A DNA stretch of 64,000 nucleotides from Thermostichus sp047461615 (GTDB lineage Bacteria > Cyanobacteriota > Cyanobacteriia > Thermostichales > Thermostichaceae): contig NZ_JANSHI010000007.1 in assembly GCF_047461615.1 (NCBI RefSeq), forward strand, positions 66,262 to 130,261, in the 5' to 3' direction. Position numbers and translations under genes: made by a program. Below are positions 1 to 8,148 of the stretch, piece by piece. A model generated the notes under the pieces. It saw only the letters and a program-made list of their open reading frames with translations, did not search any database and had not been told where the DNA came from. Each line of letters begins with the position of its first letter. The first letter of the stretch is position 1.

Positions 1-1118
1 GCCTCGCGATAGCCCAGGTACAGCCGCTCGCCCATGTCCACGCTGATGGGCAATAGGCCAGCCATGGGGTAGGTCTTCCCGTCCCAATCGGTGAGGGACT
101 TTCCCAGTACCATCAAGCCGCCGCATTCGGCATAGAGGGGGGGGTGGATGGGTGGCGGAGTTTGCTGGGCTATTTTTTCAGAGAGGGCTGCGGCAAACAG
201 TTCTGGAAACCCGCCCCCCAAGAGCAGGCCATCGCAGGGATCCGGCGGCCACAGCCCTACCTCCAGGGGGGAGTACTCCAATAGCTCTGCCCCCCAAGCC
301 CGCAGGAGATCTAAGTTGTCGGCGTAGTAGAAGTTAAAGGCGGCATCGCGGGCCACTGCCACCCGCACGGGCGTTGCAAGGGGGCAGATCCCTGGCCAGA
401 GCTCCCCCACTGCCGACGGCAGGGAGCGGATTAGGGGCAGAAGCTGATCCCAATCTAGGTGTTGCTCCGCCAGCTCAGCCCAGGCCTCCTGCCAGCGGGA
501 GAAGCCAGCCAGTTCTGAGACGGGTACCAGCCCTAGGTAGCGGCTGGGCAGGCGCAAGTCCTCGCGGCGGGGGAATTGCCCCAAAACTGGGATCCCCACG
601 GCTGCTGCTGCCTGCTGTAACATCTGGCCATGGCGCTCTGAGGCCACCCGGTTGAAGATGACGCCGGCAATAGCCAGGCGGGGATCGAAGTGGCTTAGGC
701 CGTAGAGCAGGGCGGCCGCCGTCGTTCCCATGCCGCTGCTGTCGATGACCAGCACCACCGGGATCCCCAGCAGGCGAGCCACATGGGCGCTGCTAGCCCA
801 GGAAGGCTCTGTCCCGCCGGGCAGGGATCCGGGCCCTCGCCCATCGAAGAGGCCCATCGCGCCTTCTACAATCGCCCCATCTTTGTCCTGGCAGTGGTAG
901 CGAAAGCAGCGCTGCACAAAGTCCTCGTCGGTTAAAAAGGGATCCAAATTGCGCGAGGGGATCCCGGCCACTGCCGTGTGGAACAGGGGATCGATGTAAT
1001 CGGGCCCCACCTTAAAGGGCTGGATGCGCAGGCCCCGCCGCTGGAGCGCAGCCAACAGGGCTAACGTGACGGTGGTCTTGCCACTGCCGCTTGCCGCTGC
1101 TGCCAGCAGGATCGCCAT
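1..1118 (-). CDS. cobB: Cobyrinate a,c-diamide synthase, 3' end cut by the window edge
   Basis: This enzyme amidates the a and c side chains of cobyrinate with glutamine and ATP in cobalamin synthesis (CbiA/CobB family). I translated it by hand, because the frame runs off the window: 372 codons are visible. The start ATG is at 1118, and the protein opens with a hydrophobic strand and the P-loop SGSGKTT, then KVGPDYIDP and EGAMGLFDG, as in the dethiobiotin-synthetase-like amidase domain. Near the window edge the frame reads YAECGG, which carries the nucleophilic cysteine of the glutamine amidotransferase domain. Only 11 bases separate this start from the stop of cobO upstream, so the two are probably cotranscribed. 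Confident in family; the C terminus lies outside. Confidence 0.93.
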   Translation of the reverse strand, partial: MAILLAAAASGSGKTTVTLALLAALQRRGLRIQPFKVGPDYIDPLFHTAVAGIPSRNLDPFLTDEDFVQRCFRYHCQDKDGAIVEGAMGLFDGRGPGSLPGGTEPSWASSAHVARLLGIPVVLVIDSSGMGTTAAALLYGLSHFDPRLAIAGVIFNRVASERHGQMLQQAAAAVGIPVLGQFPRREDLRLPSRYLGLVPVSELAGFSRWQEAWAELAEQHLDWDQLLPLIRSLPSAVGELWPGICPLATPVRVAVARDAAFNFYYADNLDLLRAWGAELLEYSPLEVGLWPPDPCDGLLLGGGFPELFAAALSEKIAQQTPPPIHPPLYAECGGLMVLGKSLTDWDGKTYPMAGLLPISVDMGERLYLGYRE

Positions 1119-1129
1119 TTGTCCAAGGG

Positions 1130-1795
1130 CTAGAACTCGATACCCATTTGGGCTTTGATCCCTTGGTCGCGAAAGGGATGCTTGACCAAGGCCATTTCCG
1201 TTACCAGGTCAGCTTGCTCAATTAGCCCTGCCGGCGCACCTCGCCCAGTGAGGATCACATGCACCCGTTCAGGTTTTTCGGCTAGGCCAGCCAGCACTTG
1301 CTCCAGCGAGAGATATCCCAGCTGAAGGGCAACGTTGATCTCATCCAAAACCACCAGGTGGTACTCGCCGCTGCCAAATAGCTCCCGCCCCTTTTCCCAG
1401 GCTGCCTGGGCGCAGGCAATGTCCCGCTCGCGATCCTGGGTCTCCCAGGTAAAGCCTTCCCCCATGGCATAAAAGGCAACTTTTCCCAGCCCCAGTTCGG
1501 GATGGGCAGCCAACTTGCGCAACAGTTTGGCTTCGCCTGGATCCCAGGCCCCTTTGATGAACTGCACCACCCCCACCGATAAGCCCTGGCCGAGGGCGCG
1601 CAAGACAGTACCAAAAGCCGCCGTGCTTTTGCCCTTGCCCTGACCTGTATAGACGATAACTAAGCCTTTGTTGTCCCGCATGCCTGCCAGGCGTTGCCGC
1701 TGGATTTGCTGGCGGCGCTGCATTCTTTGGCGGTGCTGCCAGTTGCGCTCGGCTTCCAGTTCCGGGTTGGGGGCGGTTGGAAAAGGGTGGGTCAT
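1130..1795 (-). CDS. cobO: Cob(I)yrinic acid a,c-diamide adenosyltransferase
   Basis: This enzyme transfers the 5'-deoxyadenosyl group of ATP to the cobalt of corrinoids (BtuR/CobA/CobO family). The P-loop GQGKGKST lies about 45 residues in and is followed by AAFGTVLRALGQG. VVLDEIN is the usual acidic strand, and the protein closes with the typical KAQMGIEF-like end. The frame is open upstream to 1999, but I place the start at the ATG at 1795 (MTHPFP), which gives 221 residues, the normal family length. The upstream part is low-complexity translation of a leader. It precedes cobB by 11 bases, consistent with a small corrinoid operon. Confidence 0.93.
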   Translation of the reverse strand: MTHPFPTAPNPELEAERNWQHRQRMQRRQQIQRQRLAGMRDNKGLVIVYTGQGKGKSTAAFGTVLRALGQGLSVGVVQFIKGAWDPGEAKLLRKLAAHPELGLGKVAFYAMGEGFTWETQDRERDIACAQAAWEKGRELFGSGEYHLVVLDEINVALQLGYLSLEQVLAGLAEKPERVHVILTGRGAPAGLIEQADLVTEMALVKHPFRDQGIKAQMGIEF

Positions 1796-2103
1796 GGTTG
1801 CAGCGGCAAGGACTTGTAGGAGCACTCTAGCAGGCCAGACTCCGAATTCGGCTTCCGGTTTTCTAGATTTTCCGAGAGCTGCCGCTGTTGGATTAGGATT
1901 TGGACAGAGCTGGGGGGATCCCTCCGGGCGGCGCTTTTTTATTAGGGGTGCTCTTCCCCAGGGCCGCAAAAATGGCGAGCGGCTGAAGCAGATCCTCACT
2001 GGCTGAGGGGGGTATATTAGTAAGGCTGGGCATGCCTTGCTGCAGATGAACCCAGAGGCGGGTTCTGCCAGCGTGGGTGGGTTTCGTCTTGAGGAGAGGT
2101 TCC
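1796..2103. promoter_or_regulatory. Divergent intergenic region between cobO and metK
   Basis: This 308-base stretch separates two divergently transcribed genes and must hold promoters for both. A TATATT at 2013-2018 is a plausible -10 box for metK, but I see no good -35 at the right distance. A Shine-Dalgarno run GAGGAGAGG ends at 2099, directly before the TTG start of metK. I recognise no riboswitch. Confidence 0.3.
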
Positions 2104-3363
2104 TTGTCTAAGTCATTCCTGTTTTCTTCCGAGTCGGTGACGGAAGGGCATCCCGACAAAATCTGCGATCAGATCTCCGATGCTGTTGTGGATGCCCTTT
2201 TGACAGCAGACCCCTCCAGCCGGGTGGCGGCAGAGGTAGTGGTGAGCACGGGCATGGTGATCCTCACGGGGGAGATCACCTCGAAGGCGCATGTCAACTT
2301 CACGCGCTTGGTGCGGGACAAGCTGACCGAAATTGGCTATACCGATGCCGAGAATGGCTTCTCTGCAGACAGCTGCGCGGTGCTAGTAGCCTTCGATGAG
2401 CAATCTCCCGATATTGCCCAAGGGGTGAGCAGGTCACTGGAAAGTCGCACCGTCTGGGAAGATGAATTCGACCTGCTGGGAGCTGGCGATCAGGGCTTGA
2501 TGTTTGGTTTTGCCTGCAACGAGACCCCCGAGCTGATGCCCCTGCCCATCAGCTTGGCTCACCGCCTCAGCCGCCAGTTGGCTACGGTTCGCAAGAACGG
2601 TACCCTGCCTTATCTTCGCCCTGACGGCAAGACCCAGGTAACGGTAGCCTATGAGGGGGGGCGTCCAGTGGGCATCCACACCCTGCTCATCTCCACCCAG
2701 CACACGCCAACCATCGGCGACATTACGGAAGAGACGGCAGTGCAAGAGCGCATCCGCGCCGATCTCTGGGAGGCGGTGGTAAAGCCTGTGTTTGCCGAGC
2801 TGCCCATCAAACCTGACAGCAATACCCGCTTCCTCACCAACCCCACCGGCAAATTCGTCATCGGCGGCCCCCAGGGGGATGCCGGCCTGACAGGGCGCAA
2901 GATTATCGTCGATACCTATGGGGGCTATGCCCGCCATGGGGGTGGCGCTTTCTCCGGCAAGGATCCCACCAAAGTGGATCGCAGCGCGGCCTACGCCGCC
3001 CGCTATGTTGCCAAAAACATCGTGGCTGCCGGCCTGGCCCAGAAATGCGAGGTACAGGTCAGCTACGCTATTGGAGTGGCTCGGCCCATCAACCTGTTGG
3101 TGGAAACCTTTGGCACAGGGCGCATCCCTGACGAAGAGCTGCTGCGGCTGGTGCAGCGCCACTTCGACCTGCGGCCAGCAGCTATTCTGGCCCACTTTCA
3201 ACTGCAGGAGCTACCCCGGCAGCGAGGGGGACGCTTCTACCAAAATGTAGCCGTCTACGGCCACTTCGGGCAAACCCATCTGGACCTGCCTTGGGAGCGC
3301 ACCGACAAAGCCGACCTGCTGCGCGAGGAAGCTCTCTCCAGCTCAAGTGTCGCCCTGCCCTGA
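2104..3363 (+). CDS. metK: S-adenosylmethionine synthetase
   Basis: MetK makes S-adenosylmethionine from methionine and ATP, supplying methyl groups including those used by RlmN later in this window. The protein begins SKSFLFSSESVTEGHPDKICDQ, the family signature with the ATP-binding histidine. It also contains GAGDQGLMFG and GGGAFSGKDPTKVDRS, the two conserved MetK loops. An in-frame ATG exists at 2077. I prefer the TTG at 2104 because GAGGAGAGG sits about five bases upstream and homologues start at MSK. Length is then 419 residues, normal for the family. The last 21 bases overlap the 3' end of the gene on the other strand. Confidence 0.95.
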   Translation: MSKSFLFSSESVTEGHPDKICDQISDAVVDALLTADPSSRVAAEVVVSTGMVILTGEITSKAHVNFTRLVRDKLTEIGYTDAENGFSADSCAVLVAFDEQSPDIAQGVSRSLESRTVWEDEFDLLGAGDQGLMFGFACNETPELMPLPISLAHRLSRQLATVRKNGTLPYLRPDGKTQVTVAYEGGRPVGIHTLLISTQHTPTIGDITEETAVQERIRADLWEAVVKPVFAELPIKPDSNTRFLTNPTGKFVIGGPQGDAGLTGRKIIVDTYGGYARHGGGAFSGKDPTKVDRSAAYAARYVAKNIVAAGLAQKCEVQVSYAIGVARPINLLVETFGTGRIPDEELLRLVQRHFDLRPAAILAHFQLQELPRQRGGRFYQNVAVYGHFGQTHLDLPWERTDKADLLREEALSSSSVALP

Positions 3364-3903
3364 GCAAGAGGGGGAAACCTGAGGTTCTTCCAGGGAAGCA
3401 GGAGCAGGAGAGTCGACAGGCTGGAGCTCCAGGGTAACCGAGAGCTCTGACTCGCAGGCAAGGGAGGCGGGCTGCAGCTCCCGGAGCAGGTGGCGGAGCT
3501 TGGGGGGAAGGTCCTGCAGCTCTGCTAACAACAGCTCAAGGGAAATGGCAGCTTCCTCCGCAAAGCGGGATCCCTTGCCAGAGGAGGCTGAAAGAGGTGA
3601 AGGAGGTCGGACAAGGAAGCTGGCGGCAGTTGGACTCAAGGAGCGGATCAGCTCTTCTTGTTCTCGCCACAGGGATCGGCTCATTTCCGGGGGAAAGGTG
3701 AGGTGGGGAGCACCGCGGCGCTGCCAGAGGCGGAGGATCTGTTCTACGGACGTGGCCTTGTAGCGGCCTTGGTAGAGGGCCTCCAGCAAAGCGGCTGGGA
3801 TCCAAGGGCTTGGGAACTGCCTGCTCCAGCGATCTACCCACCTCTGGCTTGTCTGACCCTGCAGCTCGAATCCGTAGCGCTCCAAAAAGGTGGCGGAATC
3901 CAT
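3343..3903 (-). CDS. Unknown protein, 186 residues, convergent with metK
   Basis: I do not recognise a domain. The N-terminal half (MDSATFLERYGFELQG, then WVDRWSRQFP and ILRLWQRRG) looks like a compact helical unit rich in Trp and Arg. The C-terminal half is Ser/Pro/Leu-rich, with ELLLAELQDLPPKLRHLL likely helical. Codon use matches the neighbours and the frame is open throughout, so I take it as a real cyanobacterial gene. Its stop lies 21 bases inside the end of metK on the opposite strand. It follows the helicase-like gene at 4030-6030 by 126 bases in the same direction and may share its transcript. Confidence 0.6.
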   Translation of the reverse strand: MDSATFLERYGFELQGQTSQRWVDRWSRQFPSPWIPAALLEALYQGRYKATSVEQILRLWQRRGAPHLTFPPEMSRSLWREQEELIRSLSPTAASFLVRPPSPLSASSGKGSRFAEEAAISLELLLAELQDLPPKLRHLLRELQPASLACESELSVTLELQPVDSPAPASLEEPQVSPSCSGQGDT

Positions 3904-4029
3904 CGGCCGCTCCTAGCGCCAGGAAACTCACCCCAAAGCTAACCCAAAAGCAGTGAGGAAGTGCTCGAACTACCCCCGTCTGTCCCCTGCTACCCAGCCG
4001 CAGGTCAGCCACCTGACCCAGTCCCGCCC

Positions 4030-6030
4030 CTAAGAGCAAGCCGTACCTTTTGCCGCCTTCAACACCAGCAAGTCTAAGGTGCCGGTGTTCTCTTCGCCGC
4101 GGTAGTTAAAAGTGGAGCGCACCAGCCACAGGCCCTGCCGTGCTCGGCAGCAGAGGTTGAGCAGGGTGCGAGCTAGGACTTGCTGGCGTGCCTCTCGATC
4201 CCGAGCCGCATCGAAAACTCCCCCATCCCATTCCGGTGTCAGCACACGGCTGTTGTAGAGCCCGCGCCAGAGGGAGGGGGACCAGCTGGGGTTGGTGATG
4301 TCAAACCAAAACTGGTAGTCGGCCTCCAAGCCGCGATGGATGTAGGCGGCTGGCGTGGCTACCACCAGGTAGCGGGAGTAGTCGGGCTCAAAGCGGCTGT
4401 TGCTAGGGGTTTGTCCCGAGCGAATCATGGCCAAAAAGGCAGGATCCCCTGCTGTAGGAAAGGCGCGGCGAAATCGCTGGGCTGCATCCGTTAGCAACTG
4501 CAGCAGCTCTTGATCCTGAGGGGAAGCAGTGACCAGGTGCTCGGCAAAGAAGCGCTGGAAGAAAGCTGCCAAGGAAGGCCCAGGCCGGTAGCTGCGCAGC
4601 CAATCCAACAGCTTCTGGTAGCGCTCCAAGTTGGCAAAGCCCACCCGCTCTGGCTGCCGCACGGCGGTTTTGGGCCGTAGGGAACGTCCCACCAGATCCA
4701 GGGTATCTTCAGCCAACAGCGTTGCTCGAATGGGATCCAGATCCAACACGCTGCTGAGCAGCAGCCGCCAGGCTGGCAAGGTGGGAAATGCTCCCCAGTG
4801 GGGATGGGCCACTTCTGCTGCCGTCAGGAGAGCCCGCACCAGGGGGTAGCGGATGAGAGCGGGGAAGGGAGCAATGGGCAAAACCTCCGGCAACTGCTCC
4901 TGGAGGCTTAGGCTTATCCCGGCATCCATGCGAGGCAGCAGGACGGCGATGCGAGAGGGAGGGATCCCTGCTGCCAAAAGTTGTCGGATTTGGGCAACCA
5001 TAGCCTCTAGGGCCGCAAGGGGGGTTTCTCCCTCCAGCACTTCCACCCTCGGCAGCCTCCCTGCCGGTGGTTCTGGCAGCCGAGAGGAAAGCTGGGGAGC
5101 CACAGCCCGCGCTATCTGCAGCCCCAAGCGGACCAGGCCGGCTGCGCTACAGGAGCTGGCTTCTGGGAACCGAACCTGCGTGTTTTCCAGGAGAAAGCAG
5201 GCTACTGCCTCCGGGATTGCCGTCAAAGAGATCCCGCCGCCGAGGGTGTAGCTGAAGAATTGGCTCTGCAGGTGGGCTTGCCCCTGGCGGTAAAACTCCA
5301 GCGCCACCCCGCAACTGTCTTCCGCCTGGTCCACGATGAGGTGATCCCACTCCTGCCAAAACTCCGCCAAGGGCAGGATGTGCTCCTGAAACAGACGAAT
5401 TTGCAGGCCAAAATCCAGCGCTCCCAACTGCAGCCCCGCCTGCCATAGTCGCTCTACACAGCAGCCCAGCGCTCCCAGGGCCTCTGCCCGGGCCGGATCC
5501 CTGTTCTCCGGCCAAGCTGCTGCTAGCCGGGATCCCACCGCCTCTGCCGTCAAGCCAGAAGCTCCGGCAATATAGGCAGCGCTGCTAACTTGATCCCAAA
5601 TCTGGAACTCGTCCAGCCCAATATTCGCAAAGACCTCCCCATGCCGCGGGCACAACGCACAGACTCGCCCACAGAGAAACTGAGTGAGATCCTTAGCCAG
5701 AAGCACAGGCTCAAACGAACACGGCAACTGGGGAACGCGAGCGCATACCTGCGGCCAATACTCAGCCAAAGCGCGCCCCACCCGCTGCAAAAACGTCTCA
5801 ACCCGCCACGGGCCCACCAAACCCGAGCTGAGCGCCTGCAGGCGCCGCAGCACCTCCGCCCTCTGCCGCCGGCTGCGCACCAAAAACAAGATCCGCGCCG
5901 GATTGGCCCCGGCCTGCAGCAAATGCCAGTAGCGATCCACACAAGCCTGGGTCAGCCCACTGCGCGCCCACCCCATCACGCTCTGAAACTCTCTGTCTCC
6001 CAGCGTGGCTTTCCCAGGTGCTGAACCCAT
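4030..6030 (-). CDS. Degenerate UvrD/AddB-like superfamily 1 helicase homologue
   Basis: A 666-residue protein with the layout of a superfamily 1 helicase but without its ATP-binding loop. Near the N terminus ILFLVRSRRQRAEVLRRLQ matches the motif Ia strand of UvrD-like proteins, but the preceding segment has no GxxGxGKT. HLIVDQAED at mid-protein sits where motif II (DExx) should be. PSRIAVLLPRMD resembles the strand that opens the second RecA-like domain. A family of such proteins is present in cyanobacteria as far as I recall, sometimes labelled recombinase or helicase. Inference: it binds DNA or a partner without hydrolysing ATP, as inactive helicase domains of AddB and RecC do. Function unproven. 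Confidence 0.6.
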   Translation of the reverse strand: MGSAPGKATLGDREFQSVMGWARSGLTQACVDRYWHLLQAGANPARILFLVRSRRQRAEVLRRLQALSSGLVGPWRVETFLQRVGRALAEYWPQVCARVPQLPCSFEPVLLAKDLTQFLCGRVCALCPRHGEVFANIGLDEFQIWDQVSSAAYIAGASGLTAEAVGSRLAAAWPENRDPARAEALGALGCCVERLWQAGLQLGALDFGLQIRLFQEHILPLAEFWQEWDHLIVDQAEDSCGVALEFYRQGQAHLQSQFFSYTLGGGISLTAIPEAVACFLLENTQVRFPEASSCSAAGLVRLGLQIARAVAPQLSSRLPEPPAGRLPRVEVLEGETPLAALEAMVAQIRQLLAAGIPPSRIAVLLPRMDAGISLSLQEQLPEVLPIAPFPALIRYPLVRALLTAAEVAHPHWGAFPTLPAWRLLLSSVLDLDPIRATLLAEDTLDLVGRSLRPKTAVRQPERVGFANLERYQKLLDWLRSYRPGPSLAAFFQRFFAEHLVTASPQDQELLQLLTDAAQRFRRAFPTAGDPAFLAMIRSGQTPSNSRFEPDYSRYLVVATPAAYIHRGLEADYQFWFDITNPSWSPSLWRGLYNSRVLTPEWDGGVFDAARDREARQQVLARTLLNLCCRARQGLWLVRSTFNYRGEENTGTLDLLVLKAAKGTACS

Positions 6031-6410
6031 TTTTTAGCAAAACCTAGACAAGCAGCCTGTCACCTCATTATGATGTAGTACTGTTGTCAATTGAATCCGC
6101 CCGCAGCAACAACGGTTCTCGGCAACTTAGCGTGCTGCTAGCGCAGATACTGCCTCTTTGCAGGCAAGTCTGAGCAGCCCCTAGAAGCAGTTTGGCGTCA
6201 AGGTCATCAGGCAAAAAGGGCAGCGCTATTGGCGCTGCGGGAGCGTTGGGGTACAGGCGCTCCCTCTCTACGGCTTTTTTGCCTGGGCAGGCAGTCTTCG
6301 CTATCCTAGGTTTTCTGCCGCCGCGCCTACTGCCTGGATTTGGCTTAGGGAACCGGTTGCAAGCTGTGAAAGCAACAAAGCAAGCCGCGCAGGCTTGAGA
6401 GGAGGTTTCT
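6031..6410 (+). promoter_or_regulatory. Intergenic leader of the ribosomal protein operon
   Basis: These 380 bases separate the divergent helicase-like gene from rplC and must contain the operon promoter. I find no convincing -35/-10 pair. A TTGACA on the minus strand (6090-6085) could serve the divergent gene but lacks a good -10. The downstream half holds the branched RNA described separately at 6208-6285. The rplC ribosome binding site GAGAGGAGG lies just before its GTG. Confidence 0.5.
6208..6285 (+). ncRNA. Candidate structured leader RNA (three-way junction) upstream of rplC
   Basis: Read as RNA, this segment folds by simple complementarity into an outer stem and two inner hairpins. 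P1 pairs 6208-6217 (CAGGCAAAAA) with 6276-6285 (TTTTTGCCTG), ten perfect base pairs. P2 pairs 6220-6226 (GCAGCGC) with 6232-6238 (GCGCTGC) around a five-base loop. P3 pairs 6239-6245 (GGGAGCG) with 6258-6264 (CGCTCCC) around a twelve-base loop; it directly abuts P2. The structure ends 125 bases before rplC. Ribosomal operons elsewhere carry leaders bound by their own products (for example L4 on the S10 leader of E. coli), so autoregulation is a natural guess. The fold and its role are inference. Confidence 0.5.
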
Positions 6411-7055
6411 GTGGCGCTTGGCATCCTTGGAAGAAAAGTTGGCATGACCCAGATCTTCTCTCCGGAAGGGTTGGCCATTCCCGTGACCGTCGTGCAGGCC
6501 GGGCCTTGCACCGTAACCCAAATTAAAACCCAAGCCACGGACGGCTACAACGCGGTGCAGTTGGGCTACTGGCCCACCATAGAGAAGCACCTGACGCGAG
6601 CCCAGCGCGGCCACTTGCGCAAAGCGGGAGTGACGGAGCTGCTGCGTTACCTGCGCGAGTTTCGGGTCGACCAGCCAGAAGCCTACCAATTGGGGCAGAA
6701 GATCACTGTTGAGATCTTCTCTCCTGGTCAGTTACTGGACGTGGCTGGCACCTCTATCGGGCGGGGGTTTGCCGGCTACCAGAAGCGGCACCACTTTGGC
6801 CGGGGCCCCATGTCCCACGGCTCCAAGAACCACCGCCGGCCGGGTTCCATTGGCGCTGGCACGAGGCCTGGCCGCGTGTTTCCAGGACTGCGTATGGCTG
6901 GCCGGATGGGCGGTCGCCGCGTCACGATCCGCAAGCTGGAGTTGGTGAAGGTGGATCCGGAGCGGAATCTCTTGGTAATCAAAGGCTCAGTCCCCGGCGT
7001 GGAGGGAGGGCTACTGGAGATCACCCCTGCCAAACAGGTGGGCAAGAGACTCTAG
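6411..7055 (+). CDS. rplC: 50S ribosomal protein L3
   Basis: L3 is an early-assembly protein of the large subunit that reaches into the peptidyl transferase centre. The frame starts at a GTG (6411) behind GGAGG and reads LGILGRKVGMTQIF, then the L3 signature GFAGYQKRHHFGRGP followed by SHGSKNHRRPGSIG. At 214 residues it is normal in length. It is the first gene of the cluster here; rpsJ, which opens the E. coli operon, is not immediately upstream, as is usual in cyanobacteria. Confidence 0.97.
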   Translation: MALGILGRKVGMTQIFSPEGLAIPVTVVQAGPCTVTQIKTQATDGYNAVQLGYWPTIEKHLTRAQRGHLRKAGVTELLRYLREFRVDQPEAYQLGQKITVEIFSPGQLLDVAGTSIGRGFAGYQKRHHFGRGPMSHGSKNHRRPGSIGAGTRPGRVFPGLRMAGRMGGRRVTIRKLELVKVDPERNLLVIKGSVPGVEGGLLEITPAKQVGKRL

Positions 7056-7066
7056 CGGAGGGAGCC

Positions 7067-7795
7067 ATGGCAAGTTGTGTGGTGAAGAATTGGCAAGGGG
7101 AAACCGTGGGCAGCGCGGAGCTGAGCTTCAAGGTGGCTCGCCCCGAGACGGCTAGTCACGTTCTCTACCTAGCTTTGCGCCGTCAGATGACCAACGCCCG
7201 CCAGGGCAATGCCCACACCAAAACGCGGGCTGAAGTGCGCGGCGGAGGGCGCAAGCCGTGGCGGCAAAAAGGCACCGGGCGGGCTCGCGCTGGCTCCATC
7301 CGCTCTCCTCTTTGGCGCAAGGGTGGGGTAGTCTTTGGCCCCCGCAAGCGGGAGTACAACCTGGCCATGAATCGCAAAGAGCGCCAGCTAGCGCTGCGCA
7401 CTGCTCTGCAAGGCCGGGTGGAAGACCTAATCGTGGTGGAGGATTTCCAGGATCAGCTTAACCCGCCCAAGACCCGCGTTATGGCCCAAGCTCTGCTGCG
7501 CTGGGGAGTGAGGGAGGATCAATCGGCTCTGCTGATTGTTGCCGAGCGCTCGGAAATGGTGGAGCGAGCTGTGCGCAACATTGCCCGCGTCAAGCTCATT
7601 GGGCTAGATCAGCTCAACGTCTTCGATCTGCTCAAGGTCGATCGGGTGCTAATCACCACCTCTGCCCTAGAGAAACTCAAAGCCCGCTGGGGATCTAGCG
7701 CAGCAGCCGCCGCTCCAGACCAAGCCAATCCTCTTGAGGATCAGGCTCAGGTCGCAGAGCAAGAAGCTCAGCCAGTTGAACAAGAAGAGCCGTAG
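7067..7795 (+). CDS. rplD: 50S ribosomal protein L4
   Basis: L4 lines the peptide exit tunnel; in enterobacteria it also represses its own operon. The conserved loop reads TRAEVRGGGRKPWRQKGTGR, followed by ARAGSIRSPLWRKGG, typical of L4. A Shine-Dalgarno CGGAGGGAG precedes the ATG, 11 bases after rplC. At 242 residues it carries an extra C-terminal tail of about 35 residues rich in Ala, Gln and Glu beyond the usual end at LEKL. The tail lacks any motif I know. The L4 gene sits second behind the structured leader, which makes L4 a candidate ligand of that RNA. Confidence 0.97.
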   Translation: MASCVVKNWQGETVGSAELSFKVARPETASHVLYLALRRQMTNARQGNAHTKTRAEVRGGGRKPWRQKGTGRARAGSIRSPLWRKGGVVFGPRKREYNLAMNRKERQLALRTALQGRVEDLIVVEDFQDQLNPPKTRVMAQALLRWGVREDQSALLIVAERSEMVERAVRNIARVKLIGLDQLNVFDLLKVDRVLITTSALEKLKARWGSSAAAAAPDQANPLEDQAQVAEQEAQPVEQEEP

Positions 7796-7832
7796 AAGAA
7801 GCCGAAAGCCGCAGGGGAAAAGGAGGAGGACG

Positions 7833-8132
7833 ATGACGGAGAGCAAGCGAATTCTGGCTGATGTCCTGTTGCGCCCCGTTATTACCGAGAAGACGACGGC
7901 TTTGATGGAGCAGCGCAAATACGTCTTTGAAGTGATGCCCAACGCCACCAAGCCGCTCATCCGGGCCGCTGTTGAGGAAATGTTTGGAGTACGGGTTACT
8001 TCCGTCAACACCCTGAAGCTGCCCCGTAAGCAGCGGCGGGTAGGTCGTTTTGTCGGCTACCGCAGCCGTCCCAAGCGAGCGGTGGTAACTTTGGCCGAAG
8101 GCGATTCCATCGTCCTCTTCCCTGAAACCTAA
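7833..8132 (+). CDS. rplW: 50S ribosomal protein L23
   Basis: L23 sits at the tunnel exit and docks trigger factor and the signal recognition particle. The protein reads ILADVLLRPVITEKTT near its start and FGVRVTSVNTLKLP later, both diagnostic. An in-frame start at 7734 exists inside rplD, but AGGAGGAGG directly before the ATG at 7833 decides the start, giving 99 residues. Confidence 0.96.
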   Translation: MTESKRILADVLLRPVITEKTTALMEQRKYVFEVMPNATKPLIRAAVEEMFGVRVTSVNTLKLPRKQRRVGRFVGYRSRPKRAVVTLAEGDSIVLFPET

Positions 8133-8148
8133 CCCTTCTGGTTGAGCC

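Noticed and set aside
1668..2006. A 112-residue plus-strand frame opposite cobO and its leader
   Set aside because: It is antisense to the start of cobO, with no family match.
2434..3201. A 255-codon minus-strand frame inside metK
   Set aside because: A shadow of metK; no domain, no ribosome site.
6084..6089. TTGTCA as a plus-strand -35 box for the ribosomal operon
   Set aside because: No -10-like hexamer follows at 16-18 bases; kept only as part of the general leader description.
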